The translations under genes and the position numbers were made by a program. From the NCBI RefSeq assembly GCF_900114035.1, contig NZ_FORP01000009.1, forward strand, positions 62,001 to 126,000: a DNA stretch of 64,000 nucleotides, read 5' to 3'. Positions 49,892-58,263 of this stretch are shown one piece after another (the stretch's first letter is position 1; each line of letters opens with the position of its first letter). The notes beneath the pieces are model-generated. The model was not told the DNA's origin. It ran no database searches and saw only the letters and a list, made by a program, of their open reading frames with translations. The stretch comes from Amycolatopsis sacchari (GTDB lineage Bacteria; Actinomycetota; Actinomycetes; Mycobacteriales; Pseudonocardiaceae).

Positions 49892-50368
49892 ATGCGGACT
49901 ACGGGTTTCGAGCCGCTGCCGGAGTCGGTGGCGTGCTCGATCGAACGCGCGGTGAGCGTGCTCGGGGAGCGCTGGACGCCGCTGATCCTGCGGGAGCTGC
50001 ACCTGGGTGTCGTGCGCTTCGCCGACATCCAGCAGCGGCTGGGCATCGCGACGAACCTGCTGACCACGCGGCTGGCGACGCTCGTGGGGGCGGGCGTCGT
50101 GGAGAAGCGGCCCTACCGCGAGGCAGGCGCCCGCACGCGGTACGAGTACCACCTGACGGACGCGGGCCGGGACGCGCTGGTGGTGCTCGGCGCGCTGCAG
50201 CAGTGGGGCGACCGGCACCTGCCGCGGCAGGCGGGCCCGTCGTTCACCCGCCACGACCGCCGCACCGGCGCCCGGCTCGACGTGTCCTTCACCGACCCCG
50301 ACGGGCACGCGGTCCCGCTGGAGGCGGTGCGGATGGTGTACCGGGGCGGCCGGCAACCAGCGGCCTGA
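49892..50368 (+). CDS. HxlR-family transcriptional regulator
   Basis: 158 residues. SIERAVSVLGERWTPLILRE begins the HxlR winged helix; RFADIQQRLGIATNLLTTRL is the recognition region. HxlR proteins sense electrophiles or formaldehyde-like compounds, often through a cysteine. The only Cys here is in ESVACSIERAV near the N-terminus, which is the usual place. ATG 49892 has AGGAGG 8 nt upstream and is preferred over GTG 49871. It likely represses the divergent SDR and itself. Confidence 0.87.
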   Translation: MRTTGFEPLPESVACSIERAVSVLGERWTPLILRELHLGVVRFADIQQRLGIATNLLTTRLATLVGAGVVEKRPYREAGARTRYEYHLTDAGRDALVVLGALQQWGDRHLPRQAGPSFTRHDRRTGARLDVSFTDPDGHAVPLEAVRMVYRGGRQPAA

Positions 50369-50392
50369 GCGGGTCGCCGCCGCCGACCGTCC

Positions 50393-51607
50393 TCAGTGGA
50401 CCTCCGTCCACGTGACCGGCAGTGCGTGCACCCCGTAGATGTTCATGTCCGTCCGCAGCCTCACCTCCGCCGCGGGGACCGCGAGGGCCAGCGACGGGAA
50501 ACGCCGCAGCAGGCCACCGAAACCGGCGCGCATCTCGATCCTCGCGAGTTGCTGGCCCAGGCACTGGTGGACGCCGTGCCCGAAGGACAGGTGACCGCGC
50601 GCCTTCCGGTGGACGTCGAGCTCGTCCGGGTGCTCGAAACGCTCGGGATCCCGATTGGCGGCCAGCAGCGACACCACGACCGTCGAGCCCTTGGCGATCT
50701 TCTCGCCGCCCAGTTCGAGGTCCTCCGAGGCGTAGCGGTAGAAGATGTCCGCGACCGACAGGTACCGCATGAGCTCCTCGACCGCGTTCGGCATCAGCTC
50801 CGGGTCGGCGCGCAGTTCGGCCAGCTGCGCCGGGTTTTCCAGCAGCGCGAACGTGCCCAGCGCCAGCGTGTTCGCCGTCGTCTCGTGGCCGGCGAGCAGC
50901 AGCAGGAACGCGATGCCCGTCAGCTCCTCGATGCCGAGGTCGTCCTGGCGCGCCAGGTCGGACAGGATGTCCTCGCCCGGCTCAGCACGCTTGCGCGTCA
51001 CCAGTTCCGCGAGGTAGCCGCTCATCGCGCCGTACGCGCCGATCTTCTCCTCCAGCGTGATGTCCTTCTCCAGGAACTTCGCCGAGTTGACCTGGAACGT
51101 CGCCCGGTCCTCGTACGGGACGCCGAGCAGCTCGCAGATCACCAGCGACGGCACCGGCAGCGCGAACTCCTGCACCAGGTCCACCGGCGGCGTCAGGCTC
51201 GCCAGGTGGTCCAGCTGCCGCTCCACGATCTCGACGATCTGCTCCTCCAGCAGCTGCATCCGGCGCACGGTGAAGGCGCCGGTGAGCTTGCGCCGCAACC
51301 GGGTGTGGTCCGGCGGGTCCATCGCGACGAACAGGCCCGGCGTCTGCGGGGACGGCTCGGTCTGCACCGGCATACCCGGCGTCTCGTACGGCACGTGGAC
51401 GATGCCGAGGTCCTGCCGCGAGCTGAACCGGGTGTCCGCCATCATCTGCCGCACCGCCTCGTACCCGGTGACGAGCCAGCCTTCGTGGCCGTCGGGGAAC
51501 AGCATCGGGCTGACCGGACGCTCCGCGCGCAGTCGCGTGATCTCGCTGGGCGGCGCGAACGGTCCGGCGTCGCGCCGCATCGGCAGGCCGTGGGGGATGG
51601 CACTCAT
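50393..51607 (-). CDS. Cytochrome P450 (CYP105-like)
   Basis: 404 residues. The I-helix LLLLAGHETTANTLALG contains the AGxET oxygen-activation motif, EELMRYLS the K-helix ExxR, and FGHGVHQCLGQQLARIE the heme Cys loop. It is a soluble class I P450 that needs ferredoxin and ferredoxin reductase; neither is encoded nearby. The general look (SPQTPGLFVAMDPPDHTRLR) fits the CYP105/CYP107 group of actinomycete xenobiotic or antibiotic hydroxylases. ATG 51607 has GGAAGGA 8 nt upstream. Divergent from the SARP regulator with three 11-bp-spaced heptamers between, so it is likely SARP-activated. Confidence 0.9.
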   Translation of the reverse strand: MSAIPHGLPMRRDAGPFAPPSEITRLRAERPVSPMLFPDGHEGWLVTGYEAVRQMMADTRFSSRQDLGIVHVPYETPGMPVQTEPSPQTPGLFVAMDPPDHTRLRRKLTGAFTVRRMQLLEEQIVEIVERQLDHLASLTPPVDLVQEFALPVPSLVICELLGVPYEDRATFQVNSAKFLEKDITLEEKIGAYGAMSGYLAELVTRKRAEPGEDILSDLARQDDLGIEELTGIAFLLLLAGHETTANTLALGTFALLENPAQLAELRADPELMPNAVEELMRYLSVADIFYRYASEDLELGGEKIAKGSTVVVSLLAANRDPERFEHPDELDVHRKARGHLSFGHGVHQCLGQQLARIEMRAGFGGLLRRFPSLALAVPAAEVRLRTDMNIYGVHALPVTWTEVH

Positions 51608-51657
51608 CGCGTTCGTCCTTCCGTGGTGGGTGTGGTGACCACGGTCGCCGGGCGCGC

Positions 51658-51686
51658 TGACACGGCGCGGACACGGCTCTGACACC
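51658..51686. promoter_or_regulatory. SARP-type direct-repeat operator (three heptamers, 11-bp spacing)
   Basis: TGACACG at 51658, GGACACG at 51669 and TGACACC at 51680 are spaced exactly 11 bp, one helical turn. This is the classic arrangement bound by SARP activators. It lies between the P450 and SARP genes and recurs upstream of the ABC exporter. Confidence 0.75.
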
Positions 51687-51725
51687 GGCAGATCCGCTGG
51701 TCCAGGCCATGGCAGAATCGGCACG

Positions 51726-54700
51726 GTGCAGATCCGCCTGCTGGGACCGTTCGAGGTGCGCACGGACGACGGCGCCCCGGTCGACGTCCCGGGCGCCCGG
51801 CTGCGCGCCCTGCTGATCGCGCTCGCGCTGGAACCCGGCCACACGGTCCCCAAGGCGACGCTCGTCGACTGGATCTGGGGCGAGCAGCCGCCGGCGGAAG
51901 CGGCGAACGCCTTGCAGCGCCTGGTTTCCCGGCTGCGCAAGGCACTGCCGGAAGGCTCCGTCGAAGGGCAGCCCGACGGCTACCGGCTCAAGATCGACCC
52001 GGACTCCGTCGACGCCGTGCGGTTCGAACGCCTCCTCACCCGGACCCGCGACGGTGAGGACCCGCAGGTGGTCCGGCGGCTGCGCGAGGCGCTCGCATTG
52101 TGGCGCGGTGCCGCGATGCAGGACGTCGGGTTGCAGGAGAGCGGGGCGTTCGACGCGGCCGCCACCCGGCTCGAAGCGTTGCGCCTGACGGCGATGGAGG
52201 ACCGCTTCGACGCGGAGCTCAGCCTCGGCAACGGTGCGGAACTGGTCACGGAACTGACCGACCTGGTGGCCGCGCACCCGGTGCGGGAGCGGCTCGTCGC
52301 CGCGTTGATGCGGGCGCTCGTCGCGACCGGCCGTGACACCGACGCGCTGCTGGTGTACGAGCGCACCCGGGAGGCACTGGCCGACACCCTGGGCGTCGAC
52401 CCCTCCCCCGAGCTGTCGGCGCTGCACGTCGCGTTGCTGCGGGGCGAGCTGGGGCGCCGGGAGGACAACCGCAAGACCAACCTGCGCGCCGAGCTGACCA
52501 GTTACGTGGGCAAGGACGGCGACGTGACGGCGGTCCGCGAGCTCGTCGCCGAACACCGGCTCACGACGCTGATCGGGCCGGGCGGTTCCGGGAAGACGAG
52601 GCTGGCGGCGGAAACCGCGCGCACCCTGTTCGGCGACCTGCCGGAGGGCGCGTGGCTCGTGGAGCTCGCGCCACTGGTCGCCGACGGGGACGGCAGCGGC
52701 AACGACGTCGCACAGGCCACGCTCGCCGCGCTCGGGCTGCGGGACGCGCTGCTCGGCGAAGCGTCGGACGCCGAGCCCACGGACCGGGTCATCGCGGCGA
52801 TCCGCGACCGGACGATGGTGCTGGTGCTGGACAACTGCGAGCACGTGATCGCCTCCGCCGCGACGTTCGCGCACCGCGTGCTCGGCGAATGCCGCCGGCT
52901 GCGGATACTCGCGACGAGCAGGGAACCACTGGGCATCACCGGTGAAGCGCTGTGGCCGGTCGCGCCACTGGCGCTGCCCCCGGAAGGCGCCGACCCCCGC
53001 GAGATCGAGGCGGCCCCGGCGGTCCGGCCGCTGCGGGACCGGGCCGCCGCGGTGCGCAAGGACCTCGCGGACGACGCCGCCGCGTTGCCGACGCTGGCCC
53101 GCGTCTGCCGGGCGCTGGACGGGATGCCGCTGGCGGTCGAACTCGCCGCGGCCCGGTTGCGCACCATGTCGCTCGACCAGCTCGCCCACCGCCTCGACGA
53201 CCGTTTCCGCCTGCTCACCGGCGGCAGCAGGACGGCGTTGCCGCGGCACCGCACGCTGCGCGCGGTGATCGACTGGAGCTGGGAACTGCTCAGCGAAGCC
53301 GAACGCGTCGTCCTGCGCCGGCTTTCGGTGTTCTCCGGCGGGGCGAGCCTGGAAGCGGCCGAGCACGTCTGCGCGGGCGACGAGGTCGAGTCGTGGCAGG
53401 TGCTCGAACTGCTCACCGCGCTGACCGAGAAGTCGCTCGTGGTCAGCGGCGGCGAGGAGGCGCCGCGCTACCGGATGCTCGGCACGATCAAGGAGTACGC
53501 GCAGCAGCGCCTCGCGGAGGCGGGGGAAACGGAGTCCACCCGCCTCGCGCACCTCGCGTACTTCACCCGGCTCGCCGAAACCGCGGAGCCGCACCTCCGC
53601 CGTGCGCGGCAACGGGAATGGCTCGCGATCCTCGAAGCCGAGCACGACAACATCGCGGCCGCGGCGCGGGGCGCGCTCGCGGCGGGCGAAGCGGCCGGGG
53701 CGATGCGGCTGGCCGCGGCCGCGGGGTGGTACTGGTGGCTCGCCGGGCACAAGGCCGAGGGCAGTGAGCTGATCCTGGCCGCCGCCGCGTTGCCGGGCGA
53801 AGTCGCCGACGAGATCCGTGGCGTGGTGTACGGGTTCGTCACGGGGTTCATGACCTCCGGGCGGGGCAGCGACCAGTACAACGCCGTGGACTGGATCCAC
53901 AAGGCCTACGAGATCGGCCGCCGCGTGGCGAACCCGCACCCGGCGGTGAAGATGTCCGCCGCGCTGGAACGGCTGCTGAACGGGCCGGACGAGTACCTGG
54001 CCGCGTTCGAACCGCTCGTCGACGACGAGGACCCGTGGGTGCGCGCCCTCGCCCGGCTGCAGCTCGGCAAGATGCGGATCCAGCTCGGCCACGGTGGCCG
54101 GGACGCGGACGAGCACCTCGAAGCGGCGCTCGCGGAGTTCCGCGCGCTCGGCGAGCGGTGGGGCATCTCGTTCGCGCTGACGGAGCTGGCGGAACGGGTC
54201 GCCGTCCGCGGGGAGTTCGCCGCCGCCGTCGAGTACTACGGGCAGGCGGTCACGGTCGTCACGGAGGTCGGCGCCGTCGAGGACGTCGTGCGGCTGCGGT
54301 CGAGGCAGGCCCAGTTGTACTGGCTGTCGGGCGACGAGGAGTCGAGCGCGACCGCGCTGGCGGAGGCGCAGCGGTACGCGGAACACCTCGCGTGGCCGGA
54401 GTCGCTTTCCGAGCTGGCGCTGGCGAAGGCGGAGCTGGCGCGCTGGCGCGGTGACGCCGAACAGGCGCGGCGGCAGCTCGACGTCGCGACGACGGCGATG
54501 GGCGAAGCCGCCGGGCGGGCGCACGTCCGCGCGATGCGGCACGACCTGCTCGGCTACCTCGCCGAGGAGCTCGACAAGTCCCGCGAACACCGCGCGAAGG
54601 CGTTCGAAGCCGCGTCCCAGGCGGGACACCCGCTCATGGTCGCCCAGGTGCTCGTCGGGATCGCGGACCTGGCGCTGCGCAGCGGGCAGGACGAGCAGGC

Positions 54701-54881
54701 CGCGCGCCTGCTCGCGGCGAGCACCGCCGTGCGCGGGCTGCCCGACCGGTCCCACCCCGACGCCGTCAGGATCGAGCGGACCACGCGAAGTCGCCTCGGT
54801 GACACGAAGTTCACCGAGGCGACGGACGAGGGAACGCGGGCGGACTGGCGCGAGCTGGCCGCGGTCACGCTCGCTTGCTGA
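51726..54881 (+). CDS. AfsR/SARP-family regulator with BTAD, NTPase and TPR-like regions
   Basis: 1051 residues. The winged-helix start IRLLGPFEVRTDDGAPVDVP and HTVPKATLVDWIWGEQPP identify the SARP DNA-binding domain, followed by the BTAD helical domain (to ~245). An NTP-binding module has TLIGPGGSGKTRLA and VLVLDNCEHVIASA. A long TPR-like region completes it. It probably activates transcription by binding direct repeats near -35. GTG 51726 is preceded by CAGAAT 7 nt upstream. Heptamer repeats in both neighbouring intergenic regions suggest it controls the P450, the ABC exporter and the DUF4097 gene. The 3' end overlaps the convergent permease by 17 bp. Confidence 0.9.
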   Translation: MQIRLLGPFEVRTDDGAPVDVPGARLRALLIALALEPGHTVPKATLVDWIWGEQPPAEAANALQRLVSRLRKALPEGSVEGQPDGYRLKIDPDSVDAVRFERLLTRTRDGEDPQVVRRLREALALWRGAAMQDVGLQESGAFDAAATRLEALRLTAMEDRFDAELSLGNGAELVTELTDLVAAHPVRERLVAALMRALVATGRDTDALLVYERTREALADTLGVDPSPELSALHVALLRGELGRREDNRKTNLRAELTSYVGKDGDVTAVRELVAEHRLTTLIGPGGSGKTRLAAETARTLFGDLPEGAWLVELAPLVADGDGSGNDVAQATLAALGLRDALLGEASDAEPTDRVIAAIRDRTMVLVLDNCEHVIASAATFAHRVLGECRRLRILATSREPLGITGEALWPVAPLALPPEGADPREIEAAPAVRPLRDRAAAVRKDLADDAAALPTLARVCRALDGMPLAVELAAARLRTMSLDQLAHRLDDRFRLLTGGSRTALPRHRTLRAVIDWSWELLSEAERVVLRRLSVFSGGASLEAAEHVCAGDEVESWQVLELLTALTEKSLVVSGGEEAPRYRMLGTIKEYAQQRLAEAGETESTRLAHLAYFTRLAETAEPHLRRARQREWLAILEAEHDNIAAAARGALAAGEAAGAMRLAAAAGWYWWLAGHKAEGSELILAAAALPGEVADEIRGVVYGFVTGFMTSGRGSDQYNAVDWIHKAYEIGRRVANPHPAVKMSAALERLLNGPDEYLAAFEPLVDDEDPWVRALARLQLGKMRIQLGHGGRDADEHLEAALAEFRALGERWGISFALTELAERVAVRGEFAAAVEYYGQAVTVVTEVGAVEDVVRLRSRQAQLYWLSGDEESSATALAEAQRYAEHLAWPESLSELALAKAELARWRGDAEQARRQLDVATTAMGEAAGRAHVRAMRHDLLGYLAEELDKSREHRAKAFEAASQAGHPLMVAQVLVGIADLALRSGQDEQAARLLAASTAVRGLPDRSHPDAVRIERTTRSRLGDTKFTEATDEGTRADWRELAAVTLAC

Positions 54882-55608
54882 ACGTCGCACGGGCCCACAG
54901 GTAGCCGACGAGACCGATTCCGGCGCACCACGCGACGGCGGCGATCGCCTGGCCCGTCTGCGGCGTGCCCGTCAGCAGCCCGCGCAGGGTTTCGATGATC
55001 GGCGTGAAGGGCTGGTACTCGGCGAACTGCCGGATGCCCTGCCCCATCTTGTCCGCCGGCACGATCGCGCTGCTGAAGAACGGCAGCATGACCAGCGGCA
55101 GCGACGCCATGCCCGCGGTCTCCGGGGACTTCGCCGCCAGTCCCAGCGCGACCGTGAGCCAGGCCGCCGCGGTGGCGAGCAGAACCACGAGCCCGACCGC
55201 GCCGAGCCAGCCGAGGAAACCGGCTGACGGGCGGAAACCCAGCAGGAAGGCGACCCCGACGAGGGCCGCGATGGCGAGCAGGTTGGTCAGCACGCTGGTG
55301 ACCACGTGCCCGGTCAGCACCGCGCCGCGGGAGACGTCCATGGCCTTGAAGCGGTTGATGATGCCCTTCGTCGCGTCGGAGTTGACCGAGATCGCGGTGG
55401 CGCCGAGCCCGTAGCAGACGGCCAGCAGCATCAGCCCCGGCGTGGCGTAGTCGACGTAGTCGACCCCGACGCTGAACGCGTCGCCGATGACGTAGACGAA
55501 CATGAACATGAGCACGATGGGCATCAGCACGCCGTTGAACACCGAGGTCGGGTTCCTGGCGACGTGCTTGAGGTTGCGCCGCAACATGACGGCCGACTGG
55601 GATTTCAT
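54865..55608 (-). CDS. ABC-2 type transporter permease (DrrB-like)
   Basis: 247 residues with six predicted TM helices and the ABC-2 signature (MPIVLMFMFVYVIGDAFS, FFSSAIVPADKMGQGIRQFA). It resembles DrrB-type exporters of drugs or lipids. ATG 55608 overlaps the stop of the ATPase gene as ATGA, so the two are made together. The convergent SARP gene overlaps its end. Confidence 0.88.
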   Translation of the reverse strand: MKSQSAVMLRRNLKHVARNPTSVFNGVLMPIVLMFMFVYVIGDAFSVGVDYVDYATPGLMLLAVCYGLGATAISVNSDATKGIINRFKAMDVSRGAVLTGHVVTSVLTNLLAIAALVGVAFLLGFRPSAGFLGWLGAVGLVVLLATAAAWLTVALGLAAKSPETAGMASLPLVMLPFFSSAIVPADKMGQGIRQFAEYQPFTPIIETLRGLLTGTPQTGQAIAAVAWCAGIGLVGYLWARATFSKRA

Positions 55609-56546
55609 CGCGAAACCACCTCCGTGGCGTGGCCCTTGAGGGCGAGGAAGACGTCGTCGAGATCGGGGGTGTGGACGGAGAGCTCCTCGGCGGCGACCGC
55701 GTACTCGTCGAGCCGGTCGAGCAGTGCCCGCAACGACTTCGTGCCACCGTCGCTGGGCACGCGCAGGGAAAGCGCTTCCTCGTCCCTTGTGGACTCGGGG
55801 AGGATCCGCGCGGCGGCGTCGAGTTCGGCGGCGGTGCCGAACCGGAGCCGGACGTGGGTGCCGGGGATCTGGCGCTTGAGCTCATCGGGGGTGCCCTGGG
55901 CGACCAGGCGGCCCTGGTCGAGCACGGCGATCCGGTCGGCGAGCTGGTCGGCCTCGTCGAGGTACTGGGTGGTGAGGAAGATGGTCACACCGTCGGCCAC
56001 CAGCTCGCGGATGATCGTCCACATCGTACGGCGGCTGCGCGGGTCCAGCCCCGTCGTCGGCTCGTCGAGGAAGATGATCCGCGGGTTCCCGACGAGCGTC
56101 ATCGCGAGGTCGAGCTTCCGGCGCATACCGCCGGAGTAGCTCGCCGCCGGCTTCTGCGCCGCTTCGGTGAGGTCGAAGCGCTCCAGCAACCCGGCGACGA
56201 TCCGGTCGCCACCGCTCGTGACCGCCCGGTTCAAGTCCACCATCAGCTGGAGGTTCTCCTGCCCGGTCAGCAGTTCGTCGACCGCGGCGAACTGCCCGGT
56301 GACGCCGATCGCCGCCCGCACCGCCCTGGCGTCGGTCGCGATGTCGTGCCCGGCGACGTGCACCGTCCCGGCGTCGGCCTTGACGAGGGTGGTCAGGATG
56401 TTGACCGTCGTGGTCTTGCCCGCACCGTTGGGACCGAGCAGGGAGAACACGGTGCCCGCCTCGACGCTGAGGTCGATGCCGTCGAGGACGACCTTGTCCT
56501 GGTAGGCCTTCCGCAACCCGGAGGCCGCTATCGCTGTTTTCGTCAT
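55605..56546 (-). CDS. ABC transporter ATP-binding protein (DrrA-like)
   Basis: 313 residues. Walker A GPNGAGKTTTVNIL, signature YSGGMRRKLDLAM, Walker B IIFLDEPTTGLD and a DrrA-like C-terminal domain (TPDLDDVFLAL) are all present. With the permease it forms an exporter, often for antibiotics or lipids. ATG 56546 (MTKTAIAASGLRKAY) is chosen; a longer frame to 56579 would run into the heptamer operator. The gene is divergent from DUF4097 and preceded by two sets of SARP-like repeats. Confidence 0.9.
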   Translation of the reverse strand: MTKTAIAASGLRKAYQDKVVLDGIDLSVEAGTVFSLLGPNGAGKTTTVNILTTLVKADAGTVHVAGHDIATDARAVRAAIGVTGQFAAVDELLTGQENLQLMVDLNRAVTSGGDRIVAGLLERFDLTEAAQKPAASYSGGMRRKLDLAMTLVGNPRIIFLDEPTTGLDPRSRRTMWTIIRELVADGVTIFLTTQYLDEADQLADRIAVLDQGRLVAQGTPDELKRQIPGTHVRLRFGTAAELDAAARILPESTRDEEALSLRVPSDGGTKSLRALLDRLDEYAVAAEELSVHTPDLDDVFLALKGHATEVVSR

Positions 56547-56569
56547 GCCGCCACTGTCATCGGGGGTGC

Positions 56570-56598
56570 TGACACGCACCTGACACCCGTCTGACGCG
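56570..56598. promoter_or_regulatory. SARP-type direct-repeat operator (three heptamers, 11-bp spacing)
   Basis: TGACACG at 56570, TGACACC at 56581 and TGACGCG at 56592 repeat at exactly 11 bp, as at 51658-51686. They are positioned between the ABC ATPase and DUF4097 genes. Confidence 0.75.
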
Positions 56599-56621
56599 GG
56601 GTGGCGCCGGAGCGTCGGTCC

Positions 56622-56639
56622 CGTGACAGGTCCGTGTCA
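56622..56639. promoter_or_regulatory. Second SARP-like repeat pair, opposite orientation
   Basis: On the minus strand TGACACG (56639-56633) and TGTCACG (56628-56622) are 11 bp apart, pointing the opposite way from the first array. This would allow the same activator to serve both divergent genes. Confidence 0.5.
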
Positions 56640-56697
56640 GACCGGCGGGCGACTGTGGTGCCACGAACACCGGACACACCACAGAGGGAGATCGACC

Positions 56698-57408
56698 ATG
56701 ACCGTCTTCACCACTCCGCAGCCGATCAAGGCCACCGTGACCACCGCCGGAGCCCGGGTGCGGGTCACCGCGGGCGAGCGCCAGGACACCGTCGTGCTCG
56801 TCGAGCCGGGTGACCGCACGAACAACGCCGACGTGAAGGTCGCCGAGCGCGTCAAGGTCGAGTTCGCCGACGGCGCCCTGTCGGTCAAGACGACGAAATC
56901 GGGTCAGCGGATCGGATCAGTCGACATCACGATCGCGCTGCCCGCCGGCTCCACGCTGGTGCTGAGCACCGCGCGGACCGGCGTGCACGCGGAAGGCCGG
57001 TTCGGCGACTGCGCGCTGGACGCGGCGTCGAGCGAGGTCCGGCTCGACCAGGTCGGCGCGCTGCGCGGGCAGTTCGGCAGCTCGCGGATCTCGGTCGGGC
57101 AGGCTTCGTCGGACGTCGAGATCCTCGGCTCATCGGGAAGTGTCGACCTCGACCGGGTCGATGGCGACGTGGTCGTCAAGGTGAGTGACTGTCCCATCCG
57201 GATCGGCCGGATGACGCGGGGCCGGGCGGAGCTGGCCAACGCCTCCGGCGGGATCGACGTCGGCATCGGCGACGGCGCCGCCCGCGTGGACGCCAACAGC
57301 ACCAAGGGATCCGTGCGCAGTTCCGTGCCCGCGCGGGACGACGCCGCCGTCCAGGTCCACGCCCGCACGCGGCTCGACGACATCGTCATCCACCCCGCGG
57401 CGGTCTGA
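56698..57408 (+). CDS. DUF4097-family beta-solenoid-like protein
   Basis: 236 residues, all-beta, with repeats such as ALDAASSEVRLDQVGALRGQ, FGSSRISVGQASSDVEILGS and SGSVDLDRVDGDVVVKVSDC. This matches DUF4097/putative adhesin-like proteins. There is no signal peptide or TM helix, so it is probably cytosolic, and its function is unknown. ATG 56698 has GAGGGAG 7 nt upstream. Such genes are frequently found next to SARP or ABC genes in actinomycetes, as here, and the upstream heptamers suggest joint control. Confidence 0.82.
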   Translation: MTVFTTPQPIKATVTTAGARVRVTAGERQDTVVLVEPGDRTNNADVKVAERVKVEFADGALSVKTTKSGQRIGSVDITIALPAGSTLVLSTARTGVHAEGRFGDCALDAASSEVRLDQVGALRGQFGSSRISVGQASSDVEILGSSGSVDLDRVDGDVVVKVSDCPIRIGRMTRGRAELANASGGIDVGIGDGAARVDANSTKGSVRSSVPARDDAAVQVHARTRLDDIVIHPAAV

Positions 57409-57436
57409 ACCAGCGCGCGGTGGGCCCGGCCGGGCC

Positions 57437-58168
57437 CTACCGCGTGCGCGTCAGCCCGTCCAGCATGAGGTTCAGGGTGAAGTCGAAACGGTCGTGCCCC
57501 GTTCCGGCGGTGAGCTCGGCGGCGTGGCGCTTGGTGTGGGGGAACGTGTCGGGCAGTGCGGCGAACCGGCGCAGCAGCTCCTCGCGGCTGACGACCCACG
57601 TGTCGTCGCTGCGGTCGATGCGCGTGTTCACCAGCGACACCTCGAGGCTGTAGGCGTTGACGTAGAGCATCAGCGAGTCGATCGCCCAGGCGGCGACCTG
57701 CGGGTCGACGCCGCCCGCGAGCACGATGCCGAGCATCCCCTCGCTCACGCGCAGGGTGTCCAAATTGGACGGTGCGGCGGCGAACGCGGCCTGCGAGATC
57801 CCCGGGTAGCGCAGGTACTGGTCACGCAGCTGCGCGCAGACGTCGACGAGCTGCTCGCGCCACCGGGCCGGGTCCGGCTCCGGGAGGGTGATCTCGGCGC
57901 AGAGCCTGCCGATGAGCAGCTCGTCGAGGTCCTCCTTGTTGACCACGTGCGCGTAGAGCGACGAGGGCCCGGTCTCCAGCGCCGTGGCCACGCGGCGCAT
58001 CGTCAGTGCCCCGTACCCCTCCCGCGCCACGATGCCGAACGCGGTGTCGATGATCGCGTCGACCGTGATCGGCTGTTTGCGCCCGCCGGACGAGCCACGG
58101 CGGCCCGCCGGGACGTCCGTGGCCAGCTGGTGCCGCGCCGCGCGCCGTTGCCGTGGAGTCGGTGACAT
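57437..58168 (-). CDS. TetR/AcrR-family regulator
   Basis: 243 residues. After a ~30-residue basic extension the TetR helix-turn-helix reads AFGIVAREGYGALTMRRVAT, ALETGPSSLYAHVVNKEDLD; the C-terminal domain resembles TetR_C_1. It is divergent from an MFS exporter gene, with four GAAC-N3-GTTC palindromes in the ~90 bp between, so it almost certainly represses the exporter and itself until a ligand binds. The ligand is unknown. Confidence 0.9.
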   Translation of the reverse strand: MSPTPRQRRAARHQLATDVPAGRRGSSGGRKQPITVDAIIDTAFGIVAREGYGALTMRRVATALETGPSSLYAHVVNKEDLDELLIGRLCAEITLPEPDPARWREQLVDVCAQLRDQYLRYPGISQAAFAAAPSNLDTLRVSEGMLGIVLAGGVDPQVAAWAIDSLMLYVNAYSLEVSLVNTRIDRSDDTWVVSREELLRRFAALPDTFPHTKRHAAELTAGTGHDRFDFTLNLMLDGLTRTR

Positions 58169-58191
58169 GCGGGCAGTCTAACCCAGCCTAC

Positions 58192-58263
58192 GAACAGTGT
58201 TCCCGCACACTTCGAACGCCGTTCGCCTTGTCGCGAACACTGTTCTGATGTAGAACGGTGTTC
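58192..58263. promoter_or_regulatory. Array of four GAAC-N3-GTTC palindromes
   Basis: Sites at 58192-58202 (GAACAGTGTTC), 58214-58224 (GAACGCCGTTC), 58235-58245 (GAACACTGTTC) and 58253-58263 (GAACGGTGTTC) are centred 22, 21 and 18 bp apart, about two helical turns. The last overlaps the presumed -10 and ends at the MFS start codon. They are the obvious operators of the TetR protein. Confidence 0.8.

Noticed and set aside
50393..51607. P450 as the fifth gene of the conservon
   Set aside because: It lies about 26 kb from cvnABCD and has its own SARP-type operator.
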